64,000 nt of DNA, taken from the NCBI GenBank assembly GCA_032768795.1, contig CP136491.1, positions 1,922,001-1,986,000 of the forward strand. Reading direction: 5' to 3'. This DNA comes from Tremella fuciformis. Taxonomy: Eukaryota; Basidiomycota; Tremellomycetes; Tremellales; Tremellaceae. Position numbers and translations under genes: made by a program. Below are positions 1-10,799 of this stretch, one piece after another. The notes under the pieces are model-generated. The model was given only the letters and a program-made list of their open reading frames with translations, did not search any database and was not told the origin of the DNA. The first letter of the stretch is position 1. Each line of letters opens with the position of its first letter.

Positions 1-1317
1 TCACGCACGCGCACGGCCCTGCCCACTTCGTTGAACTCGACCAGCGTGGACATGGGCAGTCGCCACCGTAGGAACGGCTCGATTTCGTCTGCTAGGGCCG
101 CTGCGAGTTTCTGGGCGTATGACCGTGCGCCCGATTCCAGTGACCCGGCGGAGGAGGCCGAGTCGGATCGCCTGCGGCTCCCACGGCGCGTGTGCCGACG
201 CCCCCGTGGCGGGGGGCATGGGGACAGGAGAGCAGGCAGGATGCTGAGCGTGACGACGCTGTGGGTTAGTATGAGACGACACATAGGGGGGCGTAGAGAC
301 GCACTGGTCGATCTTGCCCGAGTGATGCCCGTCTGTCGATCAGTCTATCTTACTCTCTTATCGAGAGGAGGGGCCCACCGAACGTCTCCATCGCGCCGAG
401 GTCGCGCACCTCGCTGCTCACGTCCCACAACTTCCACCATCGCCGCCTTTGCCTTGCTCCGCTCCCACCACCCCCGCCGCTCTCCGTGAAACCCTTCTCG
501 CCTGACTTGCCCTCGTACCCTTTCTCCTCATCCATCATCTCCGCACGCACCATACTCTGCCGCGCGAACGCCGCGAGCTCCCCGACGCGCCGCGCAACGC
601 TCGCTGGGCAGAACGCAGGTACCCGGATCTGCGCACACGCAACGAGGTTGAGCACGATAAAGTGCGCCACCATGTGCGTCCGGCCGGATATCTGCACCAA
701 CGGGTGGTCGTAGACTGCTCCTCAGCGCGCGCACGCTCTCGCGCGTGAATCGGCGTACTGCAGTCGCCCTCGAAGAACCGCTCAGCCAGCACTCTGATAT
801 CCGCCCCGCGCTCCAGCGTGTCTGCCTCCCCGCCCTCCTGCATTTCCATGCCTACTTCGCCCCGGTACAACACCCGGTGAATCTCCATCAGCAGCCGCAG
901 CATCTCCACGTGCCGCACGTCCAGCTCCATCTCCATCTCGTGCACCCCCGCCGCTGCGCTACCAGCCAGCGACAAGCCCGTGATGGGCGACGCGAGCCCG
1001 AGCGCCGGCGCGTGCGCCCGGCCCCGCCCGTACAGCTGTAAGAACGATGAGTGCCGGCGTCCAAGTGTCGATGTGCTGACGCTAAAGCGCGAGTCGTGCC
1101 GCGTGGGCAGGTCCAGCGTAGATGTGCGCAGTCCGTCAAGGTGCGAGTATGACCCCGGCGCAAGTCCGGGTCCAAGAGCCGGCGGGGCATCGAGCGGCGA
1201 GGAGGCGGTGGAGAGTGTTGGGTCGGGTTCTGCATCGGGTTCGGCTAGGAAGAACTGCGCTGCTCGCCGGCGTCGACCTCGGCTGGGCCGCGGCGCGCCC
1301 AAGCTGGGCGAGGTCAT
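1..1317 (-). CDS. NTF2/SnoaL-like hypothetical protein, 3' end beyond window
   Basis: Reverse-strand gene that runs off the left edge, so its C-terminus is missing. Start chosen at the ATG ending at 1317. Exons 759-1317, 354-714 and 1-258. Intron 715-758 is 44 nt (GTACGC...CAG). Intron 259-353 is 95 nt with GTAAGA donor, ACTAAC branch point and CAG acceptor. Splicing joins three separate open frames into one of about 390 codons. The N-terminal half is low-complexity (Arg, Ala, Ser, Pro). From about codon 150 it becomes globular, with FFEGDC, then YDHPLVQISGR, then a hydrophobic HMVAHFIVLNL stretch. That order resembles SnoaL/NTF2-like folds found in many uncharacterised fungal proteins. A Gly/Arg-rich linker follows, and then a segment with FLRWRLP. 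The fold is inferred from pattern only and no function can be assigned. Confidence 0.6.
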
Positions 1318-1948
1318 GCTTGTTGAGCAGTAAAGACGTGGACGAGTGGCGAATATGGATGAGAAGTGGTTCGGTGTGGGACGGCGGTCCGGTAACGATG
1401 ACGTTAGGCTGCTGCTGAATCCCCACCACACCGGAATCCGCGACTAGGGATACAGTGAGAAGGGATACGACTAGAGTTTGATCGACGCGTGATGACTGCA
1501 CCGAGAGCAGTGAGGTAGAACTTTATAGCTACGGAGCAAGCTCAACAAGATGGTGGTGCCCCGATCTACTGACCGTCAACCCGGATCACCCGGCTTCTCG
1601 CCGGCACCTCTCTATTGATTGCCTCCTGGGCAGCTCAGCAGCCATCGAAGACCGTGCATGCCAGCTACCTGGCTGGCGTCCGAAGTCTCATACGACCCAT
1701 CGCGGGGTGTTGCACCTATTCAAGTGGCGTGCTGTCAATCTGATACAAGTAGGACATGTCCGCCAGCGATCTTCGGTCACGCCCAGCTACAGACAGCCGG
1801 CAATGTCGGATATAAGTGCACTTGGTCTTATCTCCGACCAGTGTTCCCTGGGATCAGCTCTCCCACGGGTGCTTCGCTGACTGCTCGTCTCGCTGCATTC
1901 GAGACCTGGCTTTGGGTAGTGAAGACCTCAACTCGCCCATCTAGCACC
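1318..1948. promoter_or_regulatory. Shared divergent upstream region
   Basis: A 631-bp gap between the start codons of the NTF2-like gene (-) and the L28e gene (+). No convincing ORF lies here. It must hold the promoters of both genes; the part nearest 1949 is the likely ribosomal-protein promoter. No individual site is recognised with confidence. Confidence 0.4.
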
Positions 1949-3001
1949 ATGTCCGCCGACCTTCAGTGGCTCCTCGTCCGCAAGTGGAACTCGTTCCTCG
2001 TCAAGGGCGGTAACGGCCCGGCGTTCTCCAAGGAGAAGGTGAGTTGGGGACGACAATTGTCAAGGGCAGATGTAGTATCGGGGGAGAAGCGAGGAGAGCA
2101 GCGAAGGAGGAGGTCAAGCTGCATACTTGCCCGACCGGAATAGGGTCGTGCTGCCGGACGAGCGGCTGAGAGAGCCTTTCGACGAAGGGGAATGCGTTGG
2201 CGGATTGGGAGGAAATCAAGTCAGGCGGGGCGACGCCAGGCGGATGACGCCGGTGGAACTCGTTGGAGTGAACCACCCACGAAACCCGCTGACCATCAGG
2301 GCAACCTGCTCAACCGCCACTCGCACAAGTACTCTGGTCTCGCCAACTCCAAGGTGCTCAACATCTACCCCCACACCGACGGCTCCATCTCCATCACCAA
2401 GGTGAAGAAGGACGCCAAGCCGAACCAGGTTAGTTCTCGCCGGGACGTCCCTGACTGGCGAGAGACGAGGTCATCGGGCAGGGCCCATGCTGTGACCGCG
2501 CCGCGCGTCTTGTATACGAGACCGAGACTGACCCCAGGTCGCCTCGTCCCGCTCGCACACCACCCTCCGCCGCTCCACCGGTCCCCGCAAGGCCAACAAG
2601 ATCGCCGCCGCCGAGACCGCCGGCAAGAGCTACCGTGGCGACCTCCGCCAGGTGAGCCCCCTACCTCCCTACCCCAGCCCCGCAGCCACGTTAGAACTCC
2701 CTGGACTCCCCATGAAGGGCGAGCGTATTCGGTCTGCCATATAGACCACTCCCGTCCTTATCCGCGCCGAGCCGCTCGCCACGGCCAAGCGCTATGTGCT
2801 GGGCGGGAACACCCCTCTGTGCAGTTGCATTTGCAGGGCTGACTGCAGGCCGCTGTCGCTCGCGCTTCCGCCCTTGCCCGCGCCAACGCCCGCACTGCCA
2901 ACCCGCCAAAAGAGTTCCCGCCCAAGTCCCGCGGCAAGAAGGCTGCCGCTGGTGCTGCCCCCGCCAAGAAGGCGGACGACGACACCATCGAGCTCGACTA
3001 G
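1949..3001 (+). CDS. RPL28: 60S ribosomal protein L28e
   Basis: Cytosolic large-subunit protein eL28, 161 aa. Exons 1949-2038, 2300-2428, 2538-2651 and 2849-3001; all three introns are phase 0 (261, 109 and 197 nt). The first exon starts MSADLQWLLVRKWNSF, which matches the eL28 N-terminus. Exon 2 carries NLLNRHSHKYSGLANSK and exon 3 carries SRSHTTLRRSTGPRKANK, both family hallmarks. Exon 4 gives the AVARASALARAN helix and a Lys/Ala-rich tail ending in an acidic DDDTIELD. The protein is slightly longer than usual because of this tail. S. cerevisiae lacks eL28, so its presence agrees with a basidiomycete. Long introns relative to the neighbours are common in ribosomal-protein genes. The least certain border is the acceptor at 2848; a reading with a small extra exon inside the last intron cannot be excluded. 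Confidence 0.92.
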
Positions 3002-3207
3002 GTGCCGGGCGTGTTGTAGTATAGCACAGGGCTGTACGGCTATGCATTGCGTCGTGATTCTACTCGAGTAGCCCTTAGACTCTTGAAATGGTGCAGACAC
3101 GTGGTTTTGATTCCGCCTGCCAGCGGGCGAGCGCGTCACGCTGTGAGAGTTGGCTATTGAGCAGCTGTATTCGTTGTATCTATCGCATACCAGACGCGGC
3201 CAGCACA

Positions 3208-4175
3208 ATGGTGAGTGCATGTCGAGACAAGAGGCAGCAGGGCATCAAGCAGGACGGCGTTCGGACAGACTGGCCTCTCCCGCGGCCAGCAATGCTGCAC
3301 ATTCCGGCTGCGCTCCCAGACCGAAGCTAGAGACATGCTGCACTCAGTGGCCCCGACGTCAGAGGATCCCTGACGCTGACCCCAGGCGAACCTCTCGCTA
3401 TATACAGTCACAGCCCTCCTGCTGCTCGACACCGAAGGCCAGCGCGTCCTTGCAAAATACTACGCACCACCACATCAGGCCCATCCGGGCGGAGGGGTCC
3501 CGTCTGAACTAGGCGCAGGGGCCGGCGGACCCGGCATGGGCCTGACGACGTTGAAGGAGCAGAGGACGTTTGAGAAGGCTGTCTTTGAGAAGATCCGGAG
3601 GGGCGGTGGTGTGTCACAGATCTACAGCGAACACGAGCGGCGTAGCTGACCGTGCCCTTTTGCGCCTCTCAATCACTACCATCGCCCTCGTTGTGCGCAC
3701 CCCTCTCCCTCTATCTGCTCTCGCTCGCCGCATCGCTTCGCGTGTACAGGCGAAATACACCCGCTCCCTCCCCACCTCGTCCTCACTCGCACCACCACCG
3801 ACCTGCACTTTGTCCTCGTCGGGCCCCTCGCCACCTCCAACGAGCTCATGCTCCAGCTGACCCTAACCGCCTTCCACGACGCCGTCAGCCTTCTCCTGCG
3901 CGGACAGATCGAGAAGCGCAACGTCCTAGAGGGCTTGGATCTCGTCTTGCTCGCCGCGGACGAGACGATCGATGATGGAATCATCCTCGAGACTGACGCT
4001 GCCGCAATTGCTGCGCGTGTGTCGCGGCCGAAAGCCGACACGACGGACATTGTCATCAACGAGCAGACCATCATGAGTGCATGTGAGTCGCGCAGCGTGT
4101 GCAAAAGGTTCGGTTGGGCTCATTACAGATTCGACACTCAAGGAGAGGGTGCAACAGCGCATTGGCCAGCTCTAG
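3208..4175 (+). CDS. RET3: Coatomer subunit zeta (zeta-COP)
   Basis: Small subunit of the COPI F-subcomplex, which coats Golgi-derived retrograde vesicles; 201 aa, normal for the family. Exons 3208-3210, 3386-3608, 3750-4082 and 4129-4175. The first coding exon is only the ATG, followed directly by GTGAGT; exon 2 then begins ANLSLYTVTALLLLD, the zeta-COP N-terminus. The longin-like core continues with GQRVLAKYY, EQRTFEKAVFEKIRR and FVLVGPLATSNELMLQ. The C-terminal part has the LEGLDLVLLAADETIDDGII block. It ends in a short helix, LKERVQQRIGQL. A Gly/Pro-rich insert near residues 35-55 is longer than in yeast. At the 3608 donor an alternative GT three bases upstream would remove one Gly. The beta'-COP gene lies at 24.7 kb in this same window. 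Confidence 0.92.
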
Positions 4176-4537
4176 ACTTTACGACCCTTTCATGCACATT
4201 GCACCTACGGCTTTCTCATTTCGTCTTTCTGCCTGACCTTTAGACATCATGGGCATCTGTAATGTGAGCAAGGCTCTAACATGTGTGAGTCTGCAGCTGT
4301 CAAAGGTCGATGACCAGTCTTTTTGCGCTCTTGCCCCGCACTGGGTCTTCCCGAGACCAGCTTTGCTCACGCACCGAGTGAGTCTTATAACGTGCTTCCG
4401 CGCCAGCGACTCTAACCTAGCTTTAACGTTCCCATCTGCCAGCCACTCGCTCCGCTTGGCGTTCAAGATATCATCAACGATTGGGACACATTCCCCGGAC
4501 CGGCTATATATCTGTTGACCAATTCCCAGTACACCCG
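4176..4537. other. Intergenic, no gene seen
   Basis: 362 bp between zeta-COP and the orphan gene. Short open stretches exist (for example from 4249) but have no conserved pattern. A 5' exon of the downstream gene could be hidden here. Confidence 0.4.
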
Positions 4538-5785
4538 ATGTCGACAATCGATCCCAAGAGCGATGTCTTGGCGTCTTGCACAAACACACTCAGTCTGCAG
4601 GGTCCACCACCATCCATCGAGAGGATGCCCGTCGGCCATAGAGTAATCTTTGCCAGTGCTGTCGCGACCGCGCGTAGAAAATCAGACCCAGTGGGCACTG
4701 CGACTGAAAGCACGAGACTCAGGCAGCAGCCGGGATACTTATTGAGCTTTCCCATAGGATTCACCACCCCTGGCGGCCGGAGTGGAATGCTCGACGGTTC
4801 CGCCTTAGAGGAAGTCGTCAAAACGGTTGTCAAGCCACTCATGGCTGACGTAAATTGGTCTCAAGGGACGCGCAACTCCATGTTCCGCCAAATCGAGCAG
4901 TGTGCTCGCGATCTTTACGCACAGCAAGGGAACACACTGTTTCCTGATGCCGGCGAGACGACGGAATCCACCACTCGCAAACCCAAGTTGAAGGCGCGCC
5001 AAACAACGCAGGACCAATGGACAATCCGTGTCCTACCGGAGCAGTTTGAGCTTGGTCTTGGGTCTGGAGAGCGTTTTCTCGCCAATATCTGGGTGGAGTC
5101 CATGTGCCCCGTCGGCCCGGAGAACCCGGACGGCGGCTACTCGGGAGGATTTGGCATCGATGAGAAGCAAACCAAGGTCTCACCCAGGATCTGGTTCGAG
5201 CCGTCGTCTCGCGCGCTGAAGATTGATTACCGGATGTCAAACCGCGTCGTAGCGCCGACTCGAGGTCCCGAAGCTGAAGTCAAGTGGGATTCGACAGGTC
5301 TGTTGAGTCAAGCCTATAAGATGCGTCTCGCCCGTCTGGTGACGGACAAGCTTCTGTCTCAAATGGGGGACAAGCTGGGTCAAGTCATGACAATATGGGC
5401 CTCGCAGGCTTCCCAGAATTTGCGCTCCCGACATGGGACCGAGACACCTGACCGTGCCTCGCTTGCGGCGCCGGGTACTCACAACGATGCCGAGGCAGAG
5501 ATGTCAAGCAGCAGTGTCGCCGCTAGTGATCGCGCCCGAAGTGACGCAATTGAGCTCGATGCGCCTGAACATGGCGATGTGCGTGAGCAGATGACCGAGC
5601 TTTTCCGTAAGAGCCACGAGTTTCTCGTTCGGTGTGATCCCAGAGACGACATAGAGCCGGACAAAGACCGTACGGCGCCTAGTACCTTTGAGCCTGTATC
5701 GTATACGCGCCATCTGGAACCTGAGGAATTTGGCCCCGTCAGTCGGATTTGCGTCAACATTGTGCCACGCAGTGATGGACACTAA
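4538..5785 (+). CDS. Orphan family protein, copy A
   Basis: Uninterrupted frame of 415 aa from ATG 4538; the frame also extends 19 codons upstream to another ATG at 4481. I do not recognise the family, but a clear paralogue lies at 20221-21324. Shared blocks in the same order are: an N-terminal (E/V)VVK...P helix; the MFRQIEQ motif (about residue 115 here); a central beta-rich region (KIDYRMSNRVV here, RLEYLTTDKVT in the paralogue); a helical LARLVTDKLLSQMG block; and a C-terminal SHEFLVRCDPRDDIE motif. The end VSRICVNIVP matches ISVTIEVIP. No signal peptide or membrane segment is seen. Codon use is like the neighbouring host genes. Probably a lineage-specific cytosolic protein; no function is proposed. 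Confidence 0.65.
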   Translation: MSTIDPKSDVLASCTNTLSLQGPPPSIERMPVGHRVIFASAVATARRKSDPVGTATESTRLRQQPGYLLSFPIGFTTPGGRSGMLDGSALEEVVKTVVKPLMADVNWSQGTRNSMFRQIEQCARDLYAQQGNTLFPDAGETTESTTRKPKLKARQTTQDQWTIRVLPEQFELGLGSGERFLANIWVESMCPVGPENPDGGYSGGFGIDEKQTKVSPRIWFEPSSRALKIDYRMSNRVVAPTRGPEAEVKWDSTGLLSQAYKMRLARLVTDKLLSQMGDKLGQVMTIWASQASQNLRSRHGTETPDRASLAAPGTHNDAEAEMSSSSVAASDRARSDAIELDAPEHGDVREQMTELFRKSHEFLVRCDPRDDIEPDKDRTAPSTFEPVSYTRHLEPEEFGPVSRICVNIVPRSDGH

Positions 5786-6571
5786 AGGTGATCCCTAACG
5801 CTCTGCTCAATCTGCGCAAGAGACCCAGACACACTAGATCCACATGACTTAAAGCTTCCAGCTCCCATCCCTGGTTCATTATTTCCACCACCCACACCAC
5901 TATCCCCAAAGATTGCCCATTAAAAAACACATCTTTGACAAAGCCTTGACCCTGACCCATTGGTCCTCATGTGAGTTAATAGCATAGCTTGCTCCTGTGA
6001 TACAGTCTTTTCCAGTGCCTGATAACTCATACAGACTCTTTGTGAAATACAGCCTGACTTGCACATGCACTTTTACACAGGCCATTGCCATTGTTGAGAT
6101 CATTGCCTCATCCCTGATATCACAGAGGCTGTAGAATATTGCAAACCCTGCTCTCTGTGTATATGCAAATGCTCGAGGAAATGGCCAAAAGTGGGACACT
6201 GCTTGGTCATATCTTCTTGTTGCACGTCAAAATCTGCAAAGTGAATCTTGCAAAGGATCCATGACAACAGCCATGGTCTAGACCTGCTCTGCTCCTTCCA
6301 TCCCTAGCCTCCACTTGCCTTATTGCATTGCTTCTTTTCAGATATAAAACTTTTCCACCAAAAGCACTGCCAGTCCCATGATCCAACACAAATCATCTCA
6401 TCCCCACACAGAGTTGACATCTGTGTCTTCCCAGACAGCGCTGCTTAGCTTCGTTCCGCCAGAGTCATAGAGATGGCAACACATAATACGTTGTCAAACT
6501 CGCAAGCAAACACACCAAGTCATTCTTCTGGCACCATGCTTGAGAGCAACAACACCCGCTACCTTGATGCC
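5786..6571. other. AT-richer spacer, start of the mobile-element island
   Basis: Composition changes sharply after 5790 and no conserved ORF is found. Only short frames exist on both strands. This marks the left border of a 14-kb island that ends at the paralogue beginning 20221. Confidence 0.5.
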
Positions 6572-7148
6572 TGTCATGACTTGCAATACCATGACAGGGG
6601 CCGGCCAAAATCTGAGACACGGCTAAGACAGTAGAACTATTTTTGGAACAAGACCCTGAAACCTTACAGAGACAGAGATAAGGAATACTCTAAGAAAGGT
6701 TGTAGAACACTCTCAGAGCACTCTCAGAGCACTATCAGAGCACTCTCAGAACACTCTTAGAGTTTTCTCTTAGAAGATACTCTTAGAACGCACGTAGAAC
6801 ACTCTTAGAAGATTCTAAGAGTATTACTCAGATAAGACTCTTTGTACGCTCTTAGTATGTTCTCAGAACACTCTGAGATCACTCGTAGAACAGATGTTTG
6901 CCACCCAGTCCTTGCTCTTCGAGCAGAACTGAAGTGTATAAAAGACTGGCCCATCCGGTGTCAAAGTCTTTTCCCCAGCAATGGATCTTGTGTCTTCTCT
7001 TCACACAAAGTCACTCAGTTGGTCTTAACCCAACACTTCAGTCCCCTCAGTACCTAAGGCAGTCATCAAGCTCTACAAGCCAGAGACTAGTCCCCTTCAG
7101 TACCCAAGGCAGACCTCTCGCTACCGCAGACTACCCGCAGGCGTGACA
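6572..7148 (+). mobile_element. Solo LTR related to the intact Ty3/gypsy element
   Basis: 577-bp element that begins TGTCATGAC and ends GGCGTGACA. It is flanked by a perfect 5-bp target duplication, ATGCC (6567-6571 and 7149-7153). Its last ~170 bp (from AGCAATGGAT at 6977) match R-U5 of the intact LTRs with about four differences. The upstream part (U3) is unrelated to the intact U3 and carries an 11-bp tandem repeat. A TATAAA box at 6937 precedes the presumed RNA start by 40 bp, as in the intact LTR. No internal gag-pol sequence adjoins it, so it is best read as the product of LTR-LTR recombination. Confidence 0.85.
6703..6895. repeat. Degenerate 11-bp tandem repeat inside the solo LTR U3
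   Basis: Several near-perfect copies of ACTCTCAGAGC (best at 6703-6763), then decaying copies with TTAG in place of CAGA down to about 6895. It lies where promoter elements of an LTR would sit. Confidence 0.75.
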
Positions 7149-8005
7149 ATGCCCCTTCAGTTGATGACACATGATCCCCCCTCTCCTTTGTGACAGGGAA
7201 AGCTGTGACAGTTGGTCAAGTGTTAGTCACATGTTGGCCATGTGAGAGATGTTTGCCATGTGTGTAGGTCATTGAGGGCATGGCCATCATGACAAATAGC
7301 CTTTGCAACTCCAGAGTGCCAAACCCTTTGGGTTTACAATGACATTGACAGACAGAATCTGGTTGATGTCTTCAAGTCTGTTCAATGACATTGGTGATGC
7401 ATCTCGACAAAACTGGTGCGTGACACCAAGAAGTTGCCGACTGGTTTGTTGAGGAGGCTAAGCTCAGCAAGCTTGAGAGATTCTTTCTGTTGAAGACCTG
7501 TTGCCCGCTCAGCACTTGCTATGAGCGATGAGGAGCAACAGGAGACAACATCCTACAAGATTGTCAAGGAACAGCATTATGGTCAGAGTTTTACCAAGTT
7601 CAGCTTGTGGCATGCTGTGGCCTTGTTGTCACGTCGGACGTGACACCGCCACCTTGCAAGCCTATATGTACCACAAACGGCAAGTCTCGGTCAGACTCGG
7701 GTTATCGTGACCCTTTTGGTGCAGTGGTATTAGCTGGACAGTGCAATAGCTATGTGGTAGTTTATTTGCATTGTTACACTTGTCAAGGCTTGGCAAACTT
7801 GTTGATGTTAGTCAATCCTTGTCATTGCCCAGAGATTTGAGAGTATTCTCCTGATTCCAACGCATCTGAGATTATTTCAGAATGTGTCATTGCCATTTAC
7901 TTCATGTCACATTACATTTCATAGGTTCCTACACCAATTTGACATATCATAGTGGTCGCCCTGCCCCCCCATTTCCCCTAGCCCTTCCCCTTCACCTGCA
8001 ATGCA
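7149..8005. other. Spacer upstream of the orphan ORF
   Basis: 857 bp. The only notable frame is 7521-7643 (+), about 40 codons starting MSDEEQQETTSYK. It could be a 5' exon of the following ORF, but no clear splice link was found. Otherwise nothing is recognised. Confidence 0.3.
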
Positions 8006-9601
8006 ATGTCGACTGTCAAATTTGCTCCACAGTTTTACATGAGATCGCCAATCAACCCCAGCTCAAAAATCTTTCTGCACCCTGAGGTGATGCCTTATTT
8101 GATAGAGCAGATCTTAAAAGGATGTTGGCGACAATTTGCATCTGCATGGCAAAAGAAAGCATATAAATACGCTGGAGTCCCAGTGTTGCTTAAGTCTGCA
8201 AACATAATCTTGGGACTTTCCACCGCAACCAATCCTATCATGGAGGCCAGTTGTGATGCACACAGCGCAAGTTATGCCACAGCAGAGGGCAGCATAGATC
8301 AGGCCTGGTCTGACAGTGTTTATGACCTTGTGCAAAAGATGGATGCCAAAAACAATACATCTGCACGCTTACAACTGATTCAAGAAATGGATCTTGATCA
8401 ACCAGACAACTATGCCTACTGTGATTTTGAAACACTATATCAACAAGCTGTAGAGAATGGTTTGACCTTTTCATTGGTAGGGGGCCATGTCACCGTATTT
8501 ATGCCAGGCATCTACATTCAAAAACGCACCAGGGAAGAGAAGCAAAGAGAACTTGATCACATCGGACAGAATGTCAGGGCAGAGCTGACAGCCCGCTGTG
8601 TTCATAGGATGTCCTCCAATAGAGAGAAAACAACAGGGACCTATGGGCTCCCCGTCCTGACCAATGTGATTTCAAGAGCAATCACTTGTTACCTGAAGAG
8701 CACAGACAGTTTTTGGTCTTGTCAGGAATCTCCAGTTGCTGAAGCCTTCAATTATGACAAAATTCCTATGGAATCAGGCAGCTCCCACACGCAGAACAGC
8801 CGGCTGAAAGAACTGCTGCTCAAATTTCCAAAAGACTGGGAGTGTATTAAGTCAATTCCCCCGGCACGGTCCACCTGGATACTTTCAGAAGGCATGACTC
8901 AGCCTCCTGGGAGTCTTATGGGAATCTCATCTACATGTTCCAGATTAACCCATGAAGATGTGCTGAATTCAGTAATTTACATTACACAGGATTTAAATAG
9001 GAGAACCCACCAACTGAAAGCCGTAATGGCAAGCAAAGGGTACAGAACCGTGGAGGACCTAAAGTTGCAAGCTGAAAATCACCAGAGACTTCTGGCCAGT
9101 GTTGACTCAGGCCAACATGTGATTAAGTTCAAACAGGAGAATGCGTTTTTACAGGGTCATCTGCGGAAATGGCAAGCAGGATTTCCGCAAGATGAGTGTG
9201 GGGATATCAGCTCAGTCCAGGAGAAACATCCCGCTTTGGCCAATCAGGTACACTCAACATTAAGTCAGAATCAGCAAAGAAGCCTTAATCGCTTCTGCCC
9301 AGATCCACCCTTGGGACCAGTAGATCAAAATGTCAGTGGGATCTCTGATGCACCCCTATTTTACACATACAGAGATAAGTCTCTGAGAGGCAAATTGAAC
9401 TCCTTGGACGCTGAGATCAAATCGATTCTGTGCAATGATTCATTCTCAATAGAGTTGATTGACTACAATTATCCACTTCTGGATGTCTTCAGCAAATACA
9501 TTGATGAGGAACTATCCCAGAAAGAGCAGCCTCGCAGACTCAACGTCAAGAGATTTCTGAAAGACCACAAAGCACAGAAGACTCTAGAACGTCAATTCTG
9601 A
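8006..9601 (+). CDS. 531-aa orphan ORF in the AT-rich island
   Basis: Single uninterrupted ORF in an otherwise gene-less AT-rich stretch. It starts MSTVKFAPQF and ends LERQF. No domain is recognised: no DDE/integrase, helicase, reverse-transcriptase or zinc-knuckle signature was found. Visible features are a hydrophobic N-terminal half (KSANIILGLSTATNP), a long helical region around residues 330-400 (LNRRTHQLKAVMASKG, LKLQAENHQRLL), and a charged C-terminus. Codon use is much more A/T-ending than in flanking host genes, which suggests a different origin. It lies between a solo LTR and a dispersed repeat. It may be cargo of a mobile element or a gene of a mycovirus-like or transposon lineage; this is a guess. 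An upstream exon is possible. Confidence 0.55.
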   Translation: MSTVKFAPQFYMRSPINPSSKIFLHPEVMPYLIEQILKGCWRQFASAWQKKAYKYAGVPVLLKSANIILGLSTATNPIMEASCDAHSASYATAEGSIDQAWSDSVYDLVQKMDAKNNTSARLQLIQEMDLDQPDNYAYCDFETLYQQAVENGLTFSLVGGHVTVFMPGIYIQKRTREEKQRELDHIGQNVRAELTARCVHRMSSNREKTTGTYGLPVLTNVISRAITCYLKSTDSFWSCQESPVAEAFNYDKIPMESGSSHTQNSRLKELLLKFPKDWECIKSIPPARSTWILSEGMTQPPGSLMGISSTCSRLTHEDVLNSVIYITQDLNRRTHQLKAVMASKGYRTVEDLKLQAENHQRLLASVDSGQHVIKFKQENAFLQGHLRKWQAGFPQDECGDISSVQEKHPALANQVHSTLSQNQQRSLNRFCPDPPLGPVDQNVSGISDAPLFYTYRDKSLRGKLNSLDAEIKSILCNDSFSIELIDYNYPLLDVFSKYIDEELSQKEQPRRLNVKRFLKDHKAQKTLERQF

Positions 9602-9747
9602 CACTGTATAGCACACAAGACAGGCTTCTGTGGGATTGCATGTGCAAACCATTTGCTTGTAGGATATGTATATTTGAAAACTTGACTCGTTGTCAGATGT
9701 CTTGATACCTCTGCCTCTGTCCAAGTGCCTGTGACTGGGTGACCGAG

Positions 9748-9831
9748 TGTAGTGGACCGCCCCTCTGACGCTCTGCCTGTCCCTACATGACTGGAAGAAA
9801 GCCCTACGGCCTCTGACTTTTCCCCTCAGCC
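9748..9831 (+). repeat. Dispersed repeat, copy 1
   Basis: 84 bp that recurs in reverse orientation at 12893-12983, with roughly 90% identity by eye (common core GTGGACCGCCCCTCTGACGC). The family is unknown. The two copies enclose about 3.1 kb. Confidence 0.7.
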
Positions 9832-10393
9832 AACAATCAAATCGACAACAACTGGCATGACCTAACAAGCTGCTTAGAGCGACAGGAGCACAGTGTCATG
9901 TCAGCAATGTCTCCATGATCACCAACGCACGCCTACCACCTTCGTCCCAGTCCAGCATGCCTGTCAGACACATGAGCATATTGTTGACCCTCAGGTAGTT
10001 TCAACAAGCCTCGAGTAGTCTCAACAACTCTAGAGCTCAAGACTCATTGATGGTGTTACAAGGAGAGAGCTGTTACGGCCTGGCTAGCTGCTGCCCAGGA
10101 AGGGTTGAGCTAGCAAGGGTGGATGATTGACGGGTGGCAAGTGATTGCCGCGGATACTCTTCAGCAGCACTAGGGCTAACTGGAAGCAGTGGTGATGAAG
10201 AAGGGAATAGTGGGAGAGCTCCGGACGATGACTGAAGATCCTGGACTTGCTTATAGAAGAGCAAGCCAGTCAAAGTATCCGGTGATGATGGGTTGCTGAC
10301 CTGAGTGGAGGATCAGGTAGACTGATGATGGGTGGCAAAAGAGATGAGAGGTAACAATGAGATATTGGATCCTTGAGGTCAGAAGGGCCTCAA

Positions 10394-10409
10394 GGGGGGG
10401 GGGGGGGGG
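10394..10409 (+). repeat. Poly-G tract (16 G)
   Basis: Uninterrupted run of 16 guanines, prone to length error in sequencing and to slippage. Confidence 0.9.
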
Positions 10410-10799
10410 TATTTATCCCCAGAGCTGGGTTTGCCACCCAGCTCCTGGAAGGCTATGGAAAGCTATGGAATAGTATGAACTGTCCAATCAGATAAATGCC
10501 TCAATGATGTCACATCATGAGGGATTTATCAACCAATCAGATTCCTCTTCTAGCGCAGCTTTGCTTACTCAGCATTCCCATGATGTCATTTGACCCTGAC
10601 ACCTTTGTACCTGGATTGTACATTGTGTCGTACGTCGTGGAAGATTCCATGGGTGGCAAGCCATGGAAGATCATGGAATGTGGTGGAAGGTTGAGTGGCA
10701 AATCCAGAGAAGGTCATAGAATGTTGTGGAAGGTTGCCACTGGGAGCTATGACACCAAAGCAGCACCACGACCGAGCAAGACCGAGTCAAAGGAACGTG

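Noticed and set aside
2192..2842. 216-codon plus-strand ORF
   Set aside because: Runs through introns of the L28e gene; the spliced frame gives the conserved protein.
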